Below are positions 16,186-27,754 of a stretch of 64,000 nucleotides of DNA, in pieces (the stretch's first letter is position 1; every line of letters begins with the position of its first letter). Origin of the DNA: Peribacillus cavernae (GTDB lineage Bacteria; Bacillota; Bacilli; Bacillales; DSM-1321); the NCBI RefSeq assembly GCF_003989135.1, contig NZ_RYZZ01000027.1:1-64000 (forward strand). The letters are read 5' to 3'. The translations under genes and the position numbers were made by a program. Below the pieces are notes generated by a model. It saw only the letters and a list, made by a program, of their open reading frames with translations, was not told the origin of the DNA and searched no databases.

Positions 16186-16935
16186 TCAATCTTCCTCATC
16201 ATAATAAACCTTCCATAAGTACAAACCCTGCCCTGGTACTGTTTTTCCAGCAAAACTTCGGTCTTTTTTCTGAAGTATTTCCACGATGTCAACGGGCACT
16301 TTTTTGCCGGTGCCAATTTCAAGCAGGGTTCCGACCAGAATGCGTACCATATTATATAAAAAGCCGTTTCCGATAAAGCGGAATTGGAGCATGCCGCCTT
16401 CTACAAGCAGTTCAATTTCCCTTATTGTCCGCACTTTATCGGTTACTTCTGTTTTGGCCGAGCAAAAGCTTGTAAAATCATGAGTCCCCAGCAGGAAAGG
16501 GATCGCATCCTGCATAGCTTGATAATTCAGTTCGTATGGGAAATGATAGGCATATTTCCTCTGAAACGGATCTCTTTTTTTCGATAGCGATACCAGATAG
16601 CGGTATTCCTTGCCAGTCGCGTCGAACCGGGAATGAAAATCAGGAGTTGCTTCTTGCACACTGATGACTGCAATATCTTCAGGGAGCAGGGCATTCATCC
16701 CTTTCTCCCAATTTTCTGCCGGAAAAGAATAGGGAGAGTCAAAATGGATGACCTGCCCCTTTGCATGAACTCTCGAATCTGTCCGTCCTGATGCACTCAC
16801 CCTGATTGCTTCACCTTTATGCATCTTACGAAGTGCTTTTTCCATTTCCGACTGAACGGTCCGCTTATCAGGCTGAACCTGAAATCCCGCAAACAATGTG
16901 CCGTCATAGGAAACAATACATTTATATCTCTGCAT
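16186..16935 (-). CDS. truA: tRNA pseudouridine(38-40) synthase
   Basis: A 249-residue TruA that isomerises uridines 38, 39 and 40 in the anticodon stem-loop of many tRNAs. The catalytic aspartate is D53 in SGRTDSRVHA. Further family blocks: MNALLPEDI and the C-terminal FLYNMVRILVGTLLEIG. It starts 9 bp after ecfT and closes the ecfA1-ecfA2-ecfT-truA cluster. Confidence 0.95.
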   Translation of the reverse strand: MQRYKCIVSYDGTLFAGFQVQPDKRTVQSEMEKALRKMHKGEAIRVSASGRTDSRVHAKGQVIHFDSPYSFPAENWEKGMNALLPEDIAVISVQEATPDFHSRFDATGKEYRYLVSLSKKRDPFQRKYAYHFPYELNYQAMQDAIPFLLGTHDFTSFCSAKTEVTDKVRTIREIELLVEGGMLQFRFIGNGFLYNMVRILVGTLLEIGTGKKVPVDIVEILQKKDRSFAGKTVPGQGLYLWKVYYDEED

Positions 16936-16944
16936 ATTTCACCC

Positions 16945-17745
16945 TCAATATGAACGAAATAAAAGCAGCAGGATCGTTAAAACGGCAAGCGTACACAATA
17001 ATAGTGTATCAACGGCATGCCAGCTTAACTGACGGTATTTCGTCCGTCCTTCGCCGCCCCGGTATCCTCGTGCTTCCATGGCTATTGCCAACTCTTCGGC
17101 TCTCTTAAATGAACTGACAAACAAAGGTACAAGAAGGGGAACGATTGATTTCACTCTCTCCTTAATGGGCCCGGATGTAAAGTCAACGCCACGTGCTGTC
17201 TGTGCTTTCATGATTTTTTCGGTCTCTTCCATCAAGGTTGGAATGAAGCGAAGCGAAATCGACATCATCAGTGCAAGTTCATGCACGGGCATTTTCCACT
17301 TTTTCAGCGGCCCGAGCAGCTGCTCCAAGCCATCGGTGATCGAGATAGGTGAAGTGGTCAGCGTCAATAGCGATGTTACTAAAATCAATAGGGTAAAACG
17401 AAACGAAATATACAGCCCTTGACGAAGGCCACCTTCATATATCTCAATAAATCCGAAATCATAAATAACATCGCCTTCTTTTGTAAACAAAATATGAAGC
17501 AACAGCGTAAATAAGATCAGGAACAGGATCGGTTTAAGGCCATTGAATAGAAACCGTGCCGGAATTTTCGAGAGTGCTATCAGTGCAAGAGTAAAAACAG
17601 CTAATATTCCATAGGTTATCAGATTATTAGCCAGGAACACGATACAAACAAAAAAGAAAACGAGCAATAATTTAGAGCGCGGGTCCATTCGGTGAACCAG
17701 GGAATCGAGCGGAACATAACGCCCGAAAATCATTTTATCCAGCAT
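16945..17745 (-). CDS. ecfT: ECF transporter transmembrane subunit EcfT
   Basis: A 266-residue integral membrane coupling subunit of the energy-coupling-factor vitamin transporter. It links exchangeable substrate-binding S components to the two ATPases. Membrane segments lie at about 26-40, 43-60, 70-88, 112-132 and the C-terminus. The two Ala-Arg-Gly coupling-helix motifs that contact the ATPases are at 184-186 (QTARG) and 225-227 (MEARG). It overlaps the ecfA2 stop by 1 bp. Confidence 0.95.
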   Translation of the reverse strand: MLDKMIFGRYVPLDSLVHRMDPRSKLLLVFFFVCIVFLANNLITYGILAVFTLALIALSKIPARFLFNGLKPILFLILFTLLLHILFTKEGDVIYDFGFIEIYEGGLRQGLYISFRFTLLILVTSLLTLTTSPISITDGLEQLLGPLKKWKMPVHELALMMSISLRFIPTLMEETEKIMKAQTARGVDFTSGPIKERVKSIVPLLVPLFVSSFKRAEELAIAMEARGYRGGEGRTKYRQLSWHAVDTLLLCTLAVLTILLLLFRSY

Positions 17746-18611
17746 CAGCGGCTCCCCCGTTCCATAACCCGTTTAACTTCGAGGGCTAAATCTTCAATGC
17801 TTAAGCATGGATGATCGAAGCGGACTCCAAGCTCTTTTTGCAGCTTTAATTGGACACGGACTGTGTCAGGTACATCCAATCCCAATTCCATCAGCTGTTC
17901 CGGTTGGGAAAATATCTCGAAGGGTGTTCCTTTTTGATAGACAGTTCCTTGATGCATGATCACGATTTCATCCGCATATCTGGCAGCATCCTCCATACTG
18001 TGTGTCACCAGGACAGTGGTCATTCCCTGTTCTTTATGCAGTTGATAAAACATGTCCATTATTTCTTTGCGTCCGCGTGGATCCAAGCCAGCTGTTGGTT
18101 CATCAAGTACAAGCACTTCCGGTTGCATCGCAAGCATCCCGGCTATCGCTACCCGCCTCATCTGGCCGCCTGACAAGTCAAATGGAGACTTTTCCAGTAT
18201 CTCCTCAGCAAGGCCCACCTGTTTTAACGCTTTTCTTGCCCGGATCTTTGCTTCTTCTTTAGGTATACCAAAATTGACAGGACCAAAGCAGATATCCTTT
18301 TCTACTGTTTCTTCAAATAATTGATGCTCCGGAAATTGAAAGACAATGCCGACTTTTTGCCGGATCGGACGCAGTTGTTTTTCCTTCCGGCCGGATTCAA
18401 TGGTCCGCTCGCCGATGATGACCCGTCCCTTTGTCGGCTTGATAAGGGCATTCAAATGCTGCAGCAGTGTCGATTTCCCAGAACCGGTATGCCCGATGAT
18501 AGCTACATAAGAACCGGGATTGATTTCAATATTGACATCATGGATTGCTAAACTTTCAAACGGCGTATTCATCTGATAGCGGTATTCTACATCCTGGAGT
18601 TCAATTCGCAT
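17745..18611 (-). CDS. ecfA2: ECF transporter ATP-binding subunit EcfA2
   Basis: A 288-residue ABC ATPase. Walker A is GHTGSGKST (about residues 40-48), signature [13 protein letters not shown], Walker [13 protein letters not shown] and the H-loop VTHS. It pairs with EcfA1 to energise vitamin import through EcfT. The start overlaps the ecfA1 end by 25 bp. Confidence 0.95.
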   Translation of the reverse strand: MRIELQDVEYRYQMNTPFESLAIHDVNIEINPGSYVAIIGHTGSGKSTLLQHLNALIKPTKGRVIIGERTIESGRKEKQLRPIRQKVGIVFQFPEHQLFEETVEKDICFGPVNFGIPKEEAKIRARKALKQVGLAEEILEKSPFDLSGGQMRRVAIAGMLAMQPEVLVLDEPTAGLDPRGRKEIMDMFYQLHKEQGMTTVLVTHSMEDAARYADEIVIMHQGTVYQKGTPFEIFSQPEQLMELGLDVPDTVRVQLKLQKELGVRFDHPCLSIEDLALEVKRVMERGSR

Positions 18612-19426
18612 AAATCCTTCACCAACTCTTCTTCTGTTAAGTGGCTGTCAGCTAAATTAAGTCCTTGTTCACGTAAAGCCTTGCCTAATTTCACGGAAAA
18701 GGGGATGTCGAGACCTAATTCGACTAGCTCACCTTCCAACTGGAATATCTCATCGGGTGTACCTTGGCGATAAAGAAGACCCTGATTCATCACGATGATT
18801 CGATCGGCTTTTGCTGCCTCTTCCAGGTCATGTGTGATCGAGATGACAGTCAATATATTTTCGTCCTTCAATTCACGAACGGTATGAAGCACTTCTTCCC
18901 GCCCTCTGGGATCTAGCATAGATGTCGCTTCATCCAGGATAATGATATCCGGCTGTAAGGCAAGTACCCCTGCTATTGCCACGCGCTGCTTCTGGCCGCC
19001 GGAAAGATGGTGTGGCTCTTGATTAAGAAATTGATCCATCTGTACTTTATTTAGTGCATTCTGGACTCGTTCAACCATCATCTGGTGCTGTACTCCCAGG
19101 TTTTCTAAACCAAAAGCCACATCATCCTGGACGGTCGTCCCGACAAATTGATTATCCGGGTTTTGAAAAACCATGCCGACTTTTTTCCGGGCGTCCCATA
19201 CAGTTGCTTCCGAAAGCTCTATATCATTGATAGTAATGGAACCTGATTCGGCAAATTGCAGTCCGTTTAACAGCTTGGCCAACGTCGATTTTCCCGATCC
19301 ATTATGGCCTACGATCGCCAGCCATTCGCCTTTATAGACATCAAAGCTCACGCAGTCTACTGCATTTCGGTCCTGCCCCTCATATTTAAATGTTACATCG
19401 TTTAAGGAAACAAGTTTCTCCCCCAT
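18587..19426 (-). CDS. ecfA1: ECF transporter ATP-binding subunit EcfA1
   Basis: A 279-residue ABC ATPase with Walker [13 protein letters not shown], signature [13 protein letters not shown], Walker [13 protein letters not shown] and the H-loop ITHD. It forms the nucleotide-binding heterodimer with EcfA2. A GGAGG ribosome site lies at 19433-19437. In the window it is separated from rplQ by two terminator-like hairpins, so it is probably transcribed separately from the alpha operon. Confidence 0.95.
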   Translation of the reverse strand: MGEKLVSLNDVTFKYEGQDRNAVDCVSFDVYKGEWLAIVGHNGSGKSTLAKLLNGLQFAESGSITINDIELSEATVWDARKKVGMVFQNPDNQFVGTTVQDDVAFGLENLGVQHQMMVERVQNALNKVQMDQFLNQEPHHLSGGQKQRVAIAGVLALQPDIIILDEATSMLDPRGREEVLHTVRELKDENILTVISITHDLEEAAKADRIIVMNQGLLYRQGTPDEIFQLEGELVELGLDIPFSVKLGKALREQGLNLADSHLTEEELVKDLCELNSRM

Positions 19427-19577
19427 GCCGGACCTCCTCTTTACTCAAGCTATCCTCTGTTGTTTGGCTAATCTCTCCAAATAAAAATGGCGCTAATCCG
19501 GGTTTATGAGAAAACGATATTGATTTTCTATTAGAGTACAAACAATATTGTAACTCTTGAAGACCATTTTTGGATAT

Positions 19578-19632
19578 AAAAAAACGCTGCACCCCTTCCA
19601 CCGGATCCGTTTCCGGTAAATTAAGAGCAGCT
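19578..19632 (-). terminator. Terminator-like hairpin upstream of ecfA1
   Basis: On the minus strand GCTGC (19631-19627) pairs with GCAGC (19590-19586), with an inner ACCGG/CCGGT stem, and the hairpin is followed by seven T residues (19584-19578). It lies between the rplQ terminator and ecfA1, so it either ends a short transcript or acts as an attenuator for the ECF genes. Confidence 0.6.
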
Positions 19633-19642
19633 TTTCCTTTCA

Positions 19643-19660
19643 ACCCATTGCGCAATGGGT
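19643..19660. repeat. Perfect 18-bp palindrome
   Basis: ACCCATTGCGCAATGGGT reads the same on both strands and sits immediately upstream (minus sense) of the hairpin at 19578-19632. It looks like an operator for a dimeric protein or part of a leader fold. The interval 19427-19854 contains no gene; besides this and two hairpins I see nothing else supportable there. Confidence 0.55.
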
Positions 19661-19799
19661 ATCATCTTATGAACGCTTATACAAAGCGGGAAGGGGTACT
19701 TGAGCTAGACGCGAAGGGGAAATGTGGTGATATTCGCCAGCCATCGTAACACTCAAATAGCGTATTCTTGTAAGTACAATCTAGATGTTATAAGAAAAG

Positions 19800-19846
19800 A
19801 AAAAGGGCGAAGAACAAGTTAAATGTTCAACTGTCCTGCCCTTTTT
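19800..19846 (-). terminator. Terminator of the alpha operon (after rplQ)
   Basis: AAAAAGGGC (19800-19808) and GCCCTTTTT (19838-19846) form the stem; on the minus strand the second arm ends in a T run. It lies 8 bp after the rplQ stop. Confidence 0.8.
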
Positions 19847-19854
19847 ATTCATGC

Positions 19855-20217
19855 TTAAACTAACTCAATAACCACTACTGGTGCACCATCGCCGCGGCGT
19901 GGACCCATTTTCATAATGCGGGTATATCCACCCTGGCGTTCTTCATAACGTGCAGCGATATCACTGAATAGTTTTTGAACGGCGTCTTGACCATCTTCAG
20001 CGTTTGCCACCTCGTTGCGAATATAGCTTGCTGCTTGACGACGGGCGTGCAAGTCACCGCGTTTGCCAAGAGTGATCATTTTTTCTACAACAGAACGTAA
20101 TTCTTTTGCACGTGCTTCTGTAGTTTCAATCCGCTCATGGATAATAAGATCAGTAGCTAAATCACGAAGTAATGCTTTACGTTGTGCGCTTGTGCGTCCT
20201 AACTTTCTGTAACCCAT
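19855..20217 (-). CDS. rplQ: Ribosomal protein L17
   Basis: A 120-residue large-subunit protein near the tunnel exit. The N-terminal [20 protein letters not shown] is the family signature, and the C-terminal [21 protein letters not shown] closes it. Last gene of the infA-rpmJ-rpsM-rpsK-rpoA-rplQ run, 87 bp after rpoA. Confidence 0.97.
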   Translation of the reverse strand: MGYRKLGRTSAQRKALLRDLATDLIIHERIETTEARAKELRSVVEKMITLGKRGDLHARRQAASYIRNEVANAEDGQDAVQKLFSDIAARYEERQGGYTRIMKMGPRRGDGAPVVVIELV

Positions 20218-20304
20218 TTAGAGATTCCCTCCTTTGTTGAAATTATATATATTCTGTCAATCAGCCTCACAACAAAAGGCTAGTTAACGAAAGCTAACTA
20301 GTCA

Positions 20305-21249
20305 TCAGTCGTCTTTACGTAATCCTAAGCCTAATTCTTCTAGTTTTGCTTTCACTTCTTCAAGTGATTTGCGACCTAAGTTGCGAACCTTCATCATATC
20401 TTCTTCAGTTTTGTGAGCAAGCTCTTGAACTGTATTAATACCGGCACGTTTCAGGCAGTTATAGGAACGAACAGAAAGGTCAAGTTCTTCAATGGTCATT
20501 TCCAGAACTTTTTCCTTTTGGTCTTCTTCTTTCTCTACCATAATTTCAGCATTTTGAGCTTCATCTGTTAACCCGACGAAAATATTCAAATGCTCTGTTA
20601 AAATCTTGGCTCCAAGTGCAACAGCTTCCTGTGGACCGTTGCTTCCATCAGTCCATACATCAAGCGTCAACTTGTCATAGTTGGTCATCTGCCCGACACG
20701 CGTGTTTTCTACTTGGTAGGATACCCGCGCAACAGGAGTGTAGATAGAGTCGATCGGAATCACGCCGATTGGCTGATCCTCTCTCTTGTTTTGGTCGGCA
20801 GGAGTATAGCCGCGGCCGCGACGGGCTGTTAATCTTATACGCATGTGACCATTTTTGCCCAGAGTGGCAATGTGTAAATCCGGATTCAAGATTTCCACGT
20901 CACTGTCATGTGTAATATCCGCTGCGGTTACTGCCCCTTCACTCTGTACGTCAATTTCAAGCGTCTTTTCTTCATCGGAGTAAATTTTCAGAGCTAGCTT
21001 TTTTACATTGAGAATAATAGAAGTAACATCTTCTACGACGCCTTCAATTGTTGAGAACTCGTGCAGTACACCATCGATTTGAATAGAAGTGACAGCGGCA
21101 CCTGGGAGTGAAGATAATAGGATACGACGTAAGGAGTTACCTAAAGTTGTACCATACCCACGCTCTAGTGGCTCGACGACGAACTTGCCGAATTTGGCGT
21201 CATCGTTGATTTCAACTGTTTCGATTTTTGGTTTTTCTATTTCGATCAT
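20305..21249 (-). CDS. rpoA: RNA polymerase alpha subunit
   Basis: A 314-residue subunit that nucleates RNA polymerase assembly through its N-terminal domain. Its C-terminal domain (about 245-314, with [16 protein letters not shown] and [12 protein letters not shown]) binds UP elements and activators. The dimerisation segment [20 protein letters not shown] is intact. The ATG at 21249 gives family length; the upstream in-frame ATG at 21303 adds non-homologous sequence. Confidence 0.97.
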   Translation of the reverse strand: MIEIEKPKIETVEINDDAKFGKFVVEPLERGYGTTLGNSLRRILLSSLPGAAVTSIQIDGVLHEFSTIEGVVEDVTSIILNVKKLALKIYSDEEKTLEIDVQSEGAVTAADITHDSDVEILNPDLHIATLGKNGHMRIRLTARRGRGYTPADQNKREDQPIGVIPIDSIYTPVARVSYQVENTRVGQMTNYDKLTLDVWTDGSNGPQEAVALGAKILTEHLNIFVGLTDEAQNAEIMVEKEEDQKEKVLEMTIEELDLSVRSYNCLKRAGINTVQELAHKTEEDMMKVRNLGRKSLEEVKAKLEELGLGLRKDD

Positions 21250-21432
21250 CAATAAACCCTCCTTCAAAACGTCGAAACCTCGGCTAGTGAATGCAATATT
21301 CAAACGTAACCGAAATTCCCCATGTATACGTTCCCGATTGTGCGCAACAACTGAATGAACTATCCTGTAAGAATTCAGAAATTGTAATTGTATCCCATTA
21401 TAGCCATGGAATGCAAATTCTATACAGAAAAA

Positions 21433-21837
<405 letters not shown>

Positions 21838-21844
21838 TTACTGA

Positions 21845-22210
21845 TTATTTTTTCTTGTTAGCTACTGTACGACGAGGTCCTTTACGCGTACGAGCATTGT
21901 TTTTAGTATTCTGTCCACGAACAGGAAGACCACGACGGTGACGAAGACCGCGGTAGCTGCCGATTTCCATTAAACGTTTAATACTAAGAGAAACTTCACG
22001 GCGAAGGTCGCCTTCTACTTTTAACTTATCGATGATGTCACGAATTTTATTCAGTTCGTCCTCAGTAAGGTCGCGAACACGAGTGTCTTCAGAAACACCA
22101 GCTTCTGCAAGAACTTTAATAGCAGTTTGTTTACCAATACCAAAAATATATGTTAAAGAAATGACAATACGTTTGTCACGTGGAATATCTACACCAGCAA
22201 TACGTGCCAT
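21845..22210 (-). CDS. rpsM: Ribosomal protein S13
   Basis: A 121-residue head protein that bridges the subunits and touches P-site tRNA. N-terminal [14 protein letters not shown] and the C-terminal [13 protein letters not shown] followed by [11 protein letters not shown] are typical. The ATG at 22210 is chosen over an upstream GTG at 22222, because AGGAGG covers that GTG. Confidence 0.97.
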   Translation of the reverse strand: MARIAGVDIPRDKRIVISLTYIFGIGKQTAIKVLAEAGVSEDTRVRDLTEDELNKIRDIIDKLKVEGDLRREVSLSIKRLMEIGSYRGLRHRRGLPVRGQNTKNNARTRKGPRRTVANKKK

Positions 22211-22232
22211 TGGTGAGTGCACCTCCTTCTTA

Positions 22233-22352
<120 letters not shown>

Positions 22353-22386
22353 CTAACCTCCTTATACAGATCGGAGCGTAACCAGA

Positions 22387-22605
22387 TTATTTAAATCGGT
22401 ATGTGATTCTGCCGCGAGTTAGATCATACGGGGAAAGCTCAACCGTAACCTTATCTCCAGGCAAGATGCGAATAAAGTGCATACGAATTTTACCGGATAC
22501 ATGAGCTAAAACAGTATGACCATTTTCTAATTCTACCTTAAACATTGCATTCGGCAAAGTCTCGGTGACTTTACCTTCAACTTCAATTACATCGTCTTTC
22601 GCCAT
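22387..22605 (-). CDS. infA: Translation initiation factor IF-1
   Basis: A 72-residue OB-fold protein that occupies the ribosomal A site during initiation. Sequence [21 protein letters not shown] to [10 protein letters not shown] is the standard Bacillus form. The ATG at 22605 gives the family length; the longer upstream frame overlaps the map remnant and is not coding. GGGAG about 9 nt upstream serves as ribosome site. Confidence 0.97.
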   Translation of the reverse strand: MAKDDVIEVEGKVTETLPNAMFKVELENGHTVLAHVSGKIRMHFIRILPGDKVTVELSPYDLTRGRITYRFK

Positions 22606-22619
22606 TAAATGATGCTCCC

Positions 22620-22963
22620 TTCTGTTCAAGCAATATATGAGGAATATCAGGATCCTCATGTAAGTCTTGACCGATTCCGCAGCTGACATACTCCCTGACA
22701 AAAGAGAAATAATTAGCCTTGGGCATAGGTTTGAATAGCATGGGAGATGTTTGAAAGATGCACGCCTGGCATAGTCTCTTTCAATCCTCTATATAATGAC
22801 TCTTCGTAACATCCAAGAGCCGCTGCGTTTGTTCATCAATGCTGCCTACTGGATTTCAAGCTTTTAGTCTTCATGATAGCCGATAGCCGTTAAGCTTAGC
22901 ACCGATATCAATGCTGATGATATCTCCCTCATGTAATCTGAAACGGAGTTTTCCATTTGATCA

Positions 22964-22964
<1 letters not shown>
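22620..22964 (-). pseudogene. map: Collapsed methionine aminopeptidase gene (map)
   Basis: Between adk and infA, where Bacillus species carry map, only scattered fragments remain on the minus strand. An ATG at 22964 overlaps the adk stop (TAATG) and opens with MIKWKTP, like the MIICKTP start of map products. A large internal deletion then joins directly to a segment around 22933 encoding (frame-shifted) GDIISIDIGAKLNGY, then a region readable as SIDEQTQRLLDVTK and [14 protein letters not shown] last fragment, [22 protein letters not shown], ends near 22630. Stops and frameshifts separate them, and the C-terminal catalytic half is gone. The enzyme removes initiator methionine and is essential, so another copy must exist elsewhere. 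Confidence 0.8.
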
Positions 22965-23626
<662 letters not shown>

Positions 23627-23674
23627 TCAAACTCTATAATGGGTTTTGGGAACGTCGCAAGTCCCCAAATCTCA

Positions 23675-24958
23675 TTACTTTATAAAACCTTTATAATGAC
23701 GTTTCACTAATTGTGCTTCAAGCTGCTTCATCGTATCCAGTGCAACGCCTACTACAATCAGAAGGCTTGTTCCGCCGATCTGGGCTGACTGGGGCAAGTT
23801 AGCGAGTTTAATAAAAATGACCGGTAATACAGCGATAACTGCCAAGAAAATAGAACCTACGAACGTTAACCGGTATAAAACACGCGTTAAGTATTCCTGT
23901 GTGTTTTTACCAGGTCTGATTCCCGGGACATAACCACCTTGCTTCTTCAAATTATCTGCCATTTGTTCAGGATTAACTTGAATGAAGGCATAGAAATAAG
24001 CGAAAGCAATGATGAGAGCAACATAGACTACCATTCCAATCGGATGTGTATAATCAAATGTTTTATCAATCCAGCGTGTTATATCATTTGGGCCAAAAAA
24101 CGATGCGATCGTCCTTGGAGTAATAATGAATGCCATCGCGAATATTACTGGAATAACCCCTGCAGCATTTACTTTTAGAGGCAGGTGGGTAGACTGGCCA
24201 CCTGACTGTTGAGCACGCTTGGCATATTGAATCGGTATTTTACGTAAAGCTTGTTGGATAAAGATAACAGCTACAACAATTGCAAGGATGGCTACTAAAA
24301 TAAGGGCTATAGTCACAATTCGCAGAAAAAGCTGTTCCCCTGCATTTTCAAATTGCTGGGCGTAGATCTGGTTAACCGTCGATGGGATACCCGCGACAAT
24401 TCCAGCGAAGATAATGATAGAGATTCCATTGCCGATGCCCTTAGATGTAATCAGCTCCCCTAACCACAAAAGAAAAGCTGTTCCCGCCGTTAATACAGTA
24501 GCAATAAGCAAGTACGTTCCGATACCGGGATTTTCAATAAGCATGCCACCGGCCATGTTATTAAAGCCGTAAGACATCCCCAATGCCTGGATAAAACCAA
24601 GAATAATGGTAGCATAGCGGGTAAACTGAGCTAATTTACGACGGCCAACTTCCCCTTGTTTCGACCATTCAGTGAATTTAGGGACAACGTCCATTTGAAG
24701 CAGCTGAATGATGATGGAGGCAGTGATATACGGCATAATCCCCATAGCCAAGATTGAAAAGTTTTGCAGGGCCCCGCCTCCAAAGGTATTTAAAACACCA
24801 AAGACGCTTAGCTGATCTTGATTTGCTAACAAGTCGGCGTTCACACTCGGTACAGGGATAAATGTACCAATGCGATAGACGACTAACATTAACAGGGTAA
24901 ATATGATCTTGTTTCTTATATCACCCACACGCATAAAGTTGGAGATCGTACGAAACAT
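23675..24958 (-). CDS. secY: Preprotein translocase subunit SecY
   Basis: A 427-residue, ten-span channel protein of the Sec translocon, partnered by SecE (51350-51523). Opening [20 protein letters not shown], plug-region GGGALQNFSILAMGIMPYI and the C-terminal MKQLEAQLVKRHYKGFIK are family-typical. It overlaps the rplO stop by 1 bp, as usual in the spc operon. Confidence 0.97.
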   Translation of the reverse strand: MFRTISNFMRVGDIRNKIIFTLLMLVVYRIGTFIPVPSVNADLLANQDQLSVFGVLNTFGGGALQNFSILAMGIMPYITASIIIQLLQMDVVPKFTEWSKQGEVGRRKLAQFTRYATIILGFIQALGMSYGFNNMAGGMLIENPGIGTYLLIATVLTAGTAFLLWLGELITSKGIGNGISIIIFAGIVAGIPSTVNQIYAQQFENAGEQLFLRIVTIALILVAILAIVVAVIFIQQALRKIPIQYAKRAQQSGGQSTHLPLKVNAAGVIPVIFAMAFIITPRTIASFFGPNDITRWIDKTFDYTHPIGMVVYVALIIAFAYFYAFIQVNPEQMADNLKKQGGYVPGIRPGKNTQEYLTRVLYRLTFVGSIFLAVIAVLPVIFIKLANLPQSAQIGGTSLLIVVGVALDTMKQLEAQLVKRHYKGFIK

Positions 24959-25398
24959 TAAATCACCTCAGTTTTACCGCCGATAGCTTCGATAGCTTCT
25001 TTTGCAGTAGAAGAGAATTTGTGAGCTTTAACAGTAAGCTTTTTCTCAACGTTACCTTTCGCAAGAATCTTGATTCCTGCCTTTTCTTTACTGACGATAC
25101 CTGTTTCGATCAATAGAGCAGGCGTAACTTCAGTACCGTCTTCAAAGCGATTTAAAGCATCAAGGTTAACGATTGCATAGTCTTTACGGTTGATGTTTGT
25201 AAAACCGCGTTTTGGCAAACGTCTGAATAAAGGAGTTTGACCTCCTTCAAAACCAGGACGGACACTGCCGCCGGATCGAGCGTTTTGACCTTTATGACCT
25301 TTACCGGCTGTTTTACCGTTTCCAGAACCGATACCGCGACCTTTGCGCTTAGTTTCTTTACGGGAACCTTCTGCAGCTTTTAATTCATGAAGTTTCAT
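24958..25398 (-). CDS. rplO: Ribosomal protein L15
   Basis: A 146-residue large-subunit protein. Its glycine/arginine-rich N-terminus ([21 protein letters not shown]) runs deep into 23S rRNA, and its globular C-terminal part begins at about residue 75. It starts 32 bp after rpmD. Confidence 0.97.
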   Translation of the reverse strand: MKLHELKAAEGSRKETKRKGRGIGSGNGKTAGKGHKGQNARSGGSVRPGFEGGQTPLFRRLPKRGFTNINRKDYAIVNLDALNRFEDGTEVTPALLIETGIVSKEKAGIKILAKGNVEKKLTVKAHKFSSTAKEAIEAIGGKTEVI

Positions 25399-25430
25399 GT
25401 TGGCACCTCCTTGTTAAGAGAAAAATTATT

Positions 25431-25613
25431 TTATTGTTCTTTTATAGTAACAAGATGAGCAACTTTGTTAATCATACCGCGAATCGCAGGGTTATCATCA
25501 TGAACAACTGTTTGATGCATTTTGCGTAAACCCAGTGTGTTAACTGTAACGCGTTGGTCATCAGGACGACCAATCAAGCTGCGAGTGAGGGTAATTTCTA
25601 ATTTACTAGCCAT
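25431..25613 (-). CDS. rpmD: Ribosomal protein L30
   Basis: A 60-residue large-subunit protein with the family pattern [20 protein letters not shown] then [10 protein letters not shown]. Bacterial-length L30, 13 bp after rpsE. Confidence 0.96.
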   Translation of the reverse strand: MASKLEITLTRSLIGRPDDQRVTVNTLGLRKMHQTVVHDDNPAIRGMINKVAHLVTIKEQ

Positions 25614-25626
25614 TTGATTTCCCTCC

Positions 25627-26130
25627 TTATCCTAACAGTTCTTCTACTGATTTACCACGTAACTTAGCTACGTCCTCAGCGCGTTTTAGTTGCGTTAATC
25701 CTTCGAGTGTTGCGCGAACCATGTTGATCGGTGTGTTTGAACCTAAAGATTTTGATAGAATATCGCTTACCCCGCCTAATTCGAGAACTGCTCGAACTGG
25801 ACCGCCAGCGATAACACCAGTACCTTCAGAAGCCGGTTTTAAAAGAATATGGCCTGCGCCAAAGTGGCCGTTCACAAGGTGTGGAATTGTTGTACCAACC
25901 ATAGGTATTGTGATTAGGTTTTTCTTTGCATCTTCGATTGCTTTACGGATTGCATCTGGTACCTCTTGGGCTTTACCAGTTCCAAAACCGACGTGGCCGT
26001 TCTTGTCACCTACAACAACAAGTGCAGAGAAACGGAAACGACGTCCGCCTTTCACAACCTTCGCCACGCGGTTAATCGTAACTACGCGCTCTTCAAGTTC
26101 TAATTTATTAGGATCAATACTACGACGCAT
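25627..26130 (-). CDS. rpsE: Ribosomal protein S5
   Basis: A 167-residue protein of the decoding region/mRNA entry channel. [21 protein letters not shown] (N-terminal dsRNA-binding part) and the [17 protein letters not shown]-terminal part are intact. The ATG at 26130 with AAGGAGGG upstream is preferred to an in-frame ATG at 26154 inside the rplR stop region. The loop near residue 20-30 where spectinomycin-resistance changes occur appears wild-type (AKVVKGGRR). Confidence 0.96.
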   Translation of the reverse strand: MRRSIDPNKLELEERVVTINRVAKVVKGGRRFRFSALVVVGDKNGHVGFGTGKAQEVPDAIRKAIEDAKKNLITIPMVGTTIPHLVNGHFGAGHILLKPASEGTGVIAGGPVRAVLELGGVSDILSKSLGSNTPINMVRATLEGLTQLKRAEDVAKLRGKSVEELLG

Positions 26131-26153
26131 CTGTTTTGTCCCTCCTTTTTCCA

Positions 26154-26516
26154 TTAAAATTCTAAGCCGTTTTCACGAGCAGAGTCAGCTAATGCTTTAA
26201 CACGACCATGGAAGAGGTAACCGCCGCGGTCAAATACCACCGTTTTGTAACCTTTCTCAACAGCGCGTTTCGCAATTAGTTCGCCAACTTTTCGGGCTGC
26301 ATCAGCATTGCCAGTAGCTTCTGAGCCGATCTCTTTGTCAAGAGTAGAAGCACTTGCTAGCGTTACGCTGTTTGCATCGTCAATTAATTGTGCGTAAATG
26401 TGTTTGCTTGAACGGAACACATTTAAACGAGGACGAACTTCAGTTCCGGAAAGCTTTGCACGTACACGTGCATGTCTTTTCCTGCGAACAGAATTTTTAT
26501 CAGCCTTCGTAATCAT
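26154..26516 (-). CDS. rplR: Ribosomal protein L18
   Basis: A 120-residue 5S rRNA-binding protein. Basic N-terminus [15 protein letters not shown] and the C-terminal [20 protein letters not shown] followed by ENGLEF are the family hallmarks. 32 bp after rplF. Confidence 0.97.
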   Translation of the reverse strand: MITKADKNSVRRKRHARVRAKLSGTEVRPRLNVFRSSKHIYAQLIDDANSVTLASASTLDKEIGSEATGNADAARKVGELIAKRAVEKGYKTVVFDRGGYLFHGRVKALADSARENGLEF

Positions 26517-26548
26517 TTACGTCACTCCTTTCATTTACCTATGCGGCA

Positions 26549-27085
26549 TTACTTACCTGTTTTACCTTCTTTACGGCGTACATATTCGCCTTCGTAACGG
26601 ATACCTTTGCCTTTGTAAGGTTCTGGGGGACGAACATCGCGGATATTTGCTGCAAGAGCGCCTACACGTTCTTTGTTCGCACCTCTAACGATAACTTTTG
26701 TATTAGAAGGAACTTCAACTTCCACGCCTTGTTCCGGTTCGATCTCAACTGGGTGAGAGTAACCTACGTTAAGGATAAGTTTAGTGCCTTGTTTTTGCGC
26801 ACGGTACCCGACACCGATAAGTTCAAGGGACTTTTCAAAGCCTTTGGATACACCCTGAACCATGTTTGAAATAACAGCGCGAGTGGTACCGTGTAATGCA
26901 CGATGTTCTTTCTCATCAGATGGACGAGTTACTGTAAGGACATTCTCCTCGACGCTGATTGTCATATCAGGATTAAAAGATCTTGTTAATTCCCCTTTAG
27001 GGCCTTTTACTGTGACGTTGTTTTGTTCAACCGTTACAGTTACGCCAGAAGGGATTTCAATAGGTTTTTTACCTACGCGTGACAT
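26549..27085 (-). CDS. rplF: Ribosomal protein L6
   Basis: A 178-residue two-domain protein at the base of the L7/L12 stalk near the sarcin-ricin loop. [14 protein letters not shown] opens domain 1; the C-terminal [20 protein letters not shown] is the conserved rRNA-binding segment. Confidence 0.97.
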   Translation of the reverse strand: MSRVGKKPIEIPSGVTVTVEQNNVTVKGPKGELTRSFNPDMTISVEENVLTVTRPSDEKEHRALHGTTRAVISNMVQGVSKGFEKSLELIGVGYRAQKQGTKLILNVGYSHPVEIEPEQGVEVEVPSNTKVIVRGANKERVGALAANIRDVRPPEPYKGKGIRYEGEYVRRKEGKTGK

Positions 27086-27116
27086 CTAGTGCACCTCCAT
27101 TCGTGTAAGAAATATA

Positions 27117-27515
27117 TTACCAAACGTATGCGAGTACTTCTCCACCAACTTGTTGAGTACGAGCTTCCTTGTCAGTTAGGAGCCCTTGAGAAGTAGAAAC
27201 AATTGCGATACCTAAACCGTTAAGAACGCGTGGAACTTCCCCAGTCTTTGCATAAACACGCAAACCAGGTTTGCTGATGCGTTTTAAACCAGTAATTACA
27301 CGTTCGTTGTTTGCACCGTATTTAAGGAAGATACGGATGATACCTTGTTTGTTGTCTTCGATTAGTTCAACATCACGTACGAAGCCTTCACGCTTTAAAA
27401 TTTCAGCGACTTCCTTTTTGATCTTGGAAGCCGGAACCTCCAATTTTTCGTGACGAACCATATTCGCATTACGGATGCGAGTAAGCATATCTGCAATCGG
27501 ATCTGTCATGACCAT
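27117..27515 (-). CDS. rpsH: Ribosomal protein S8
   Basis: A 132-residue primary 16S rRNA-binding protein. [15 protein letters not shown] opening and the C-terminal [20 protein letters not shown] motif followed by VLAYVW are standard. The ATG at 27515 is 9 nt from AGGAGG. It also represses spc-operon translation in E. coli; whether this holds here is unknown. Confidence 0.97.
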   Translation of the reverse strand: MVMTDPIADMLTRIRNANMVRHEKLEVPASKIKKEVAEILKREGFVRDVELIEDNKQGIIRIFLKYGANNERVITGLKRISKPGLRVYAKTGEVPRVLNGLGIAIVSTSQGLLTDKEARTQQVGGEVLAYVW

Positions 27516-27544
27516 TATTATTTACCTCCTTCCCAAAATCGGGT

Positions 27545-27754
<210 letters not shown>

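Noticed and set aside
19578-19632. Hairpin with GGAAGGGGTGCAGCG considered as a T-box.
   Set aside because: It lacks the GGNACCGCG T-box core and any stem I/specifier arrangement.
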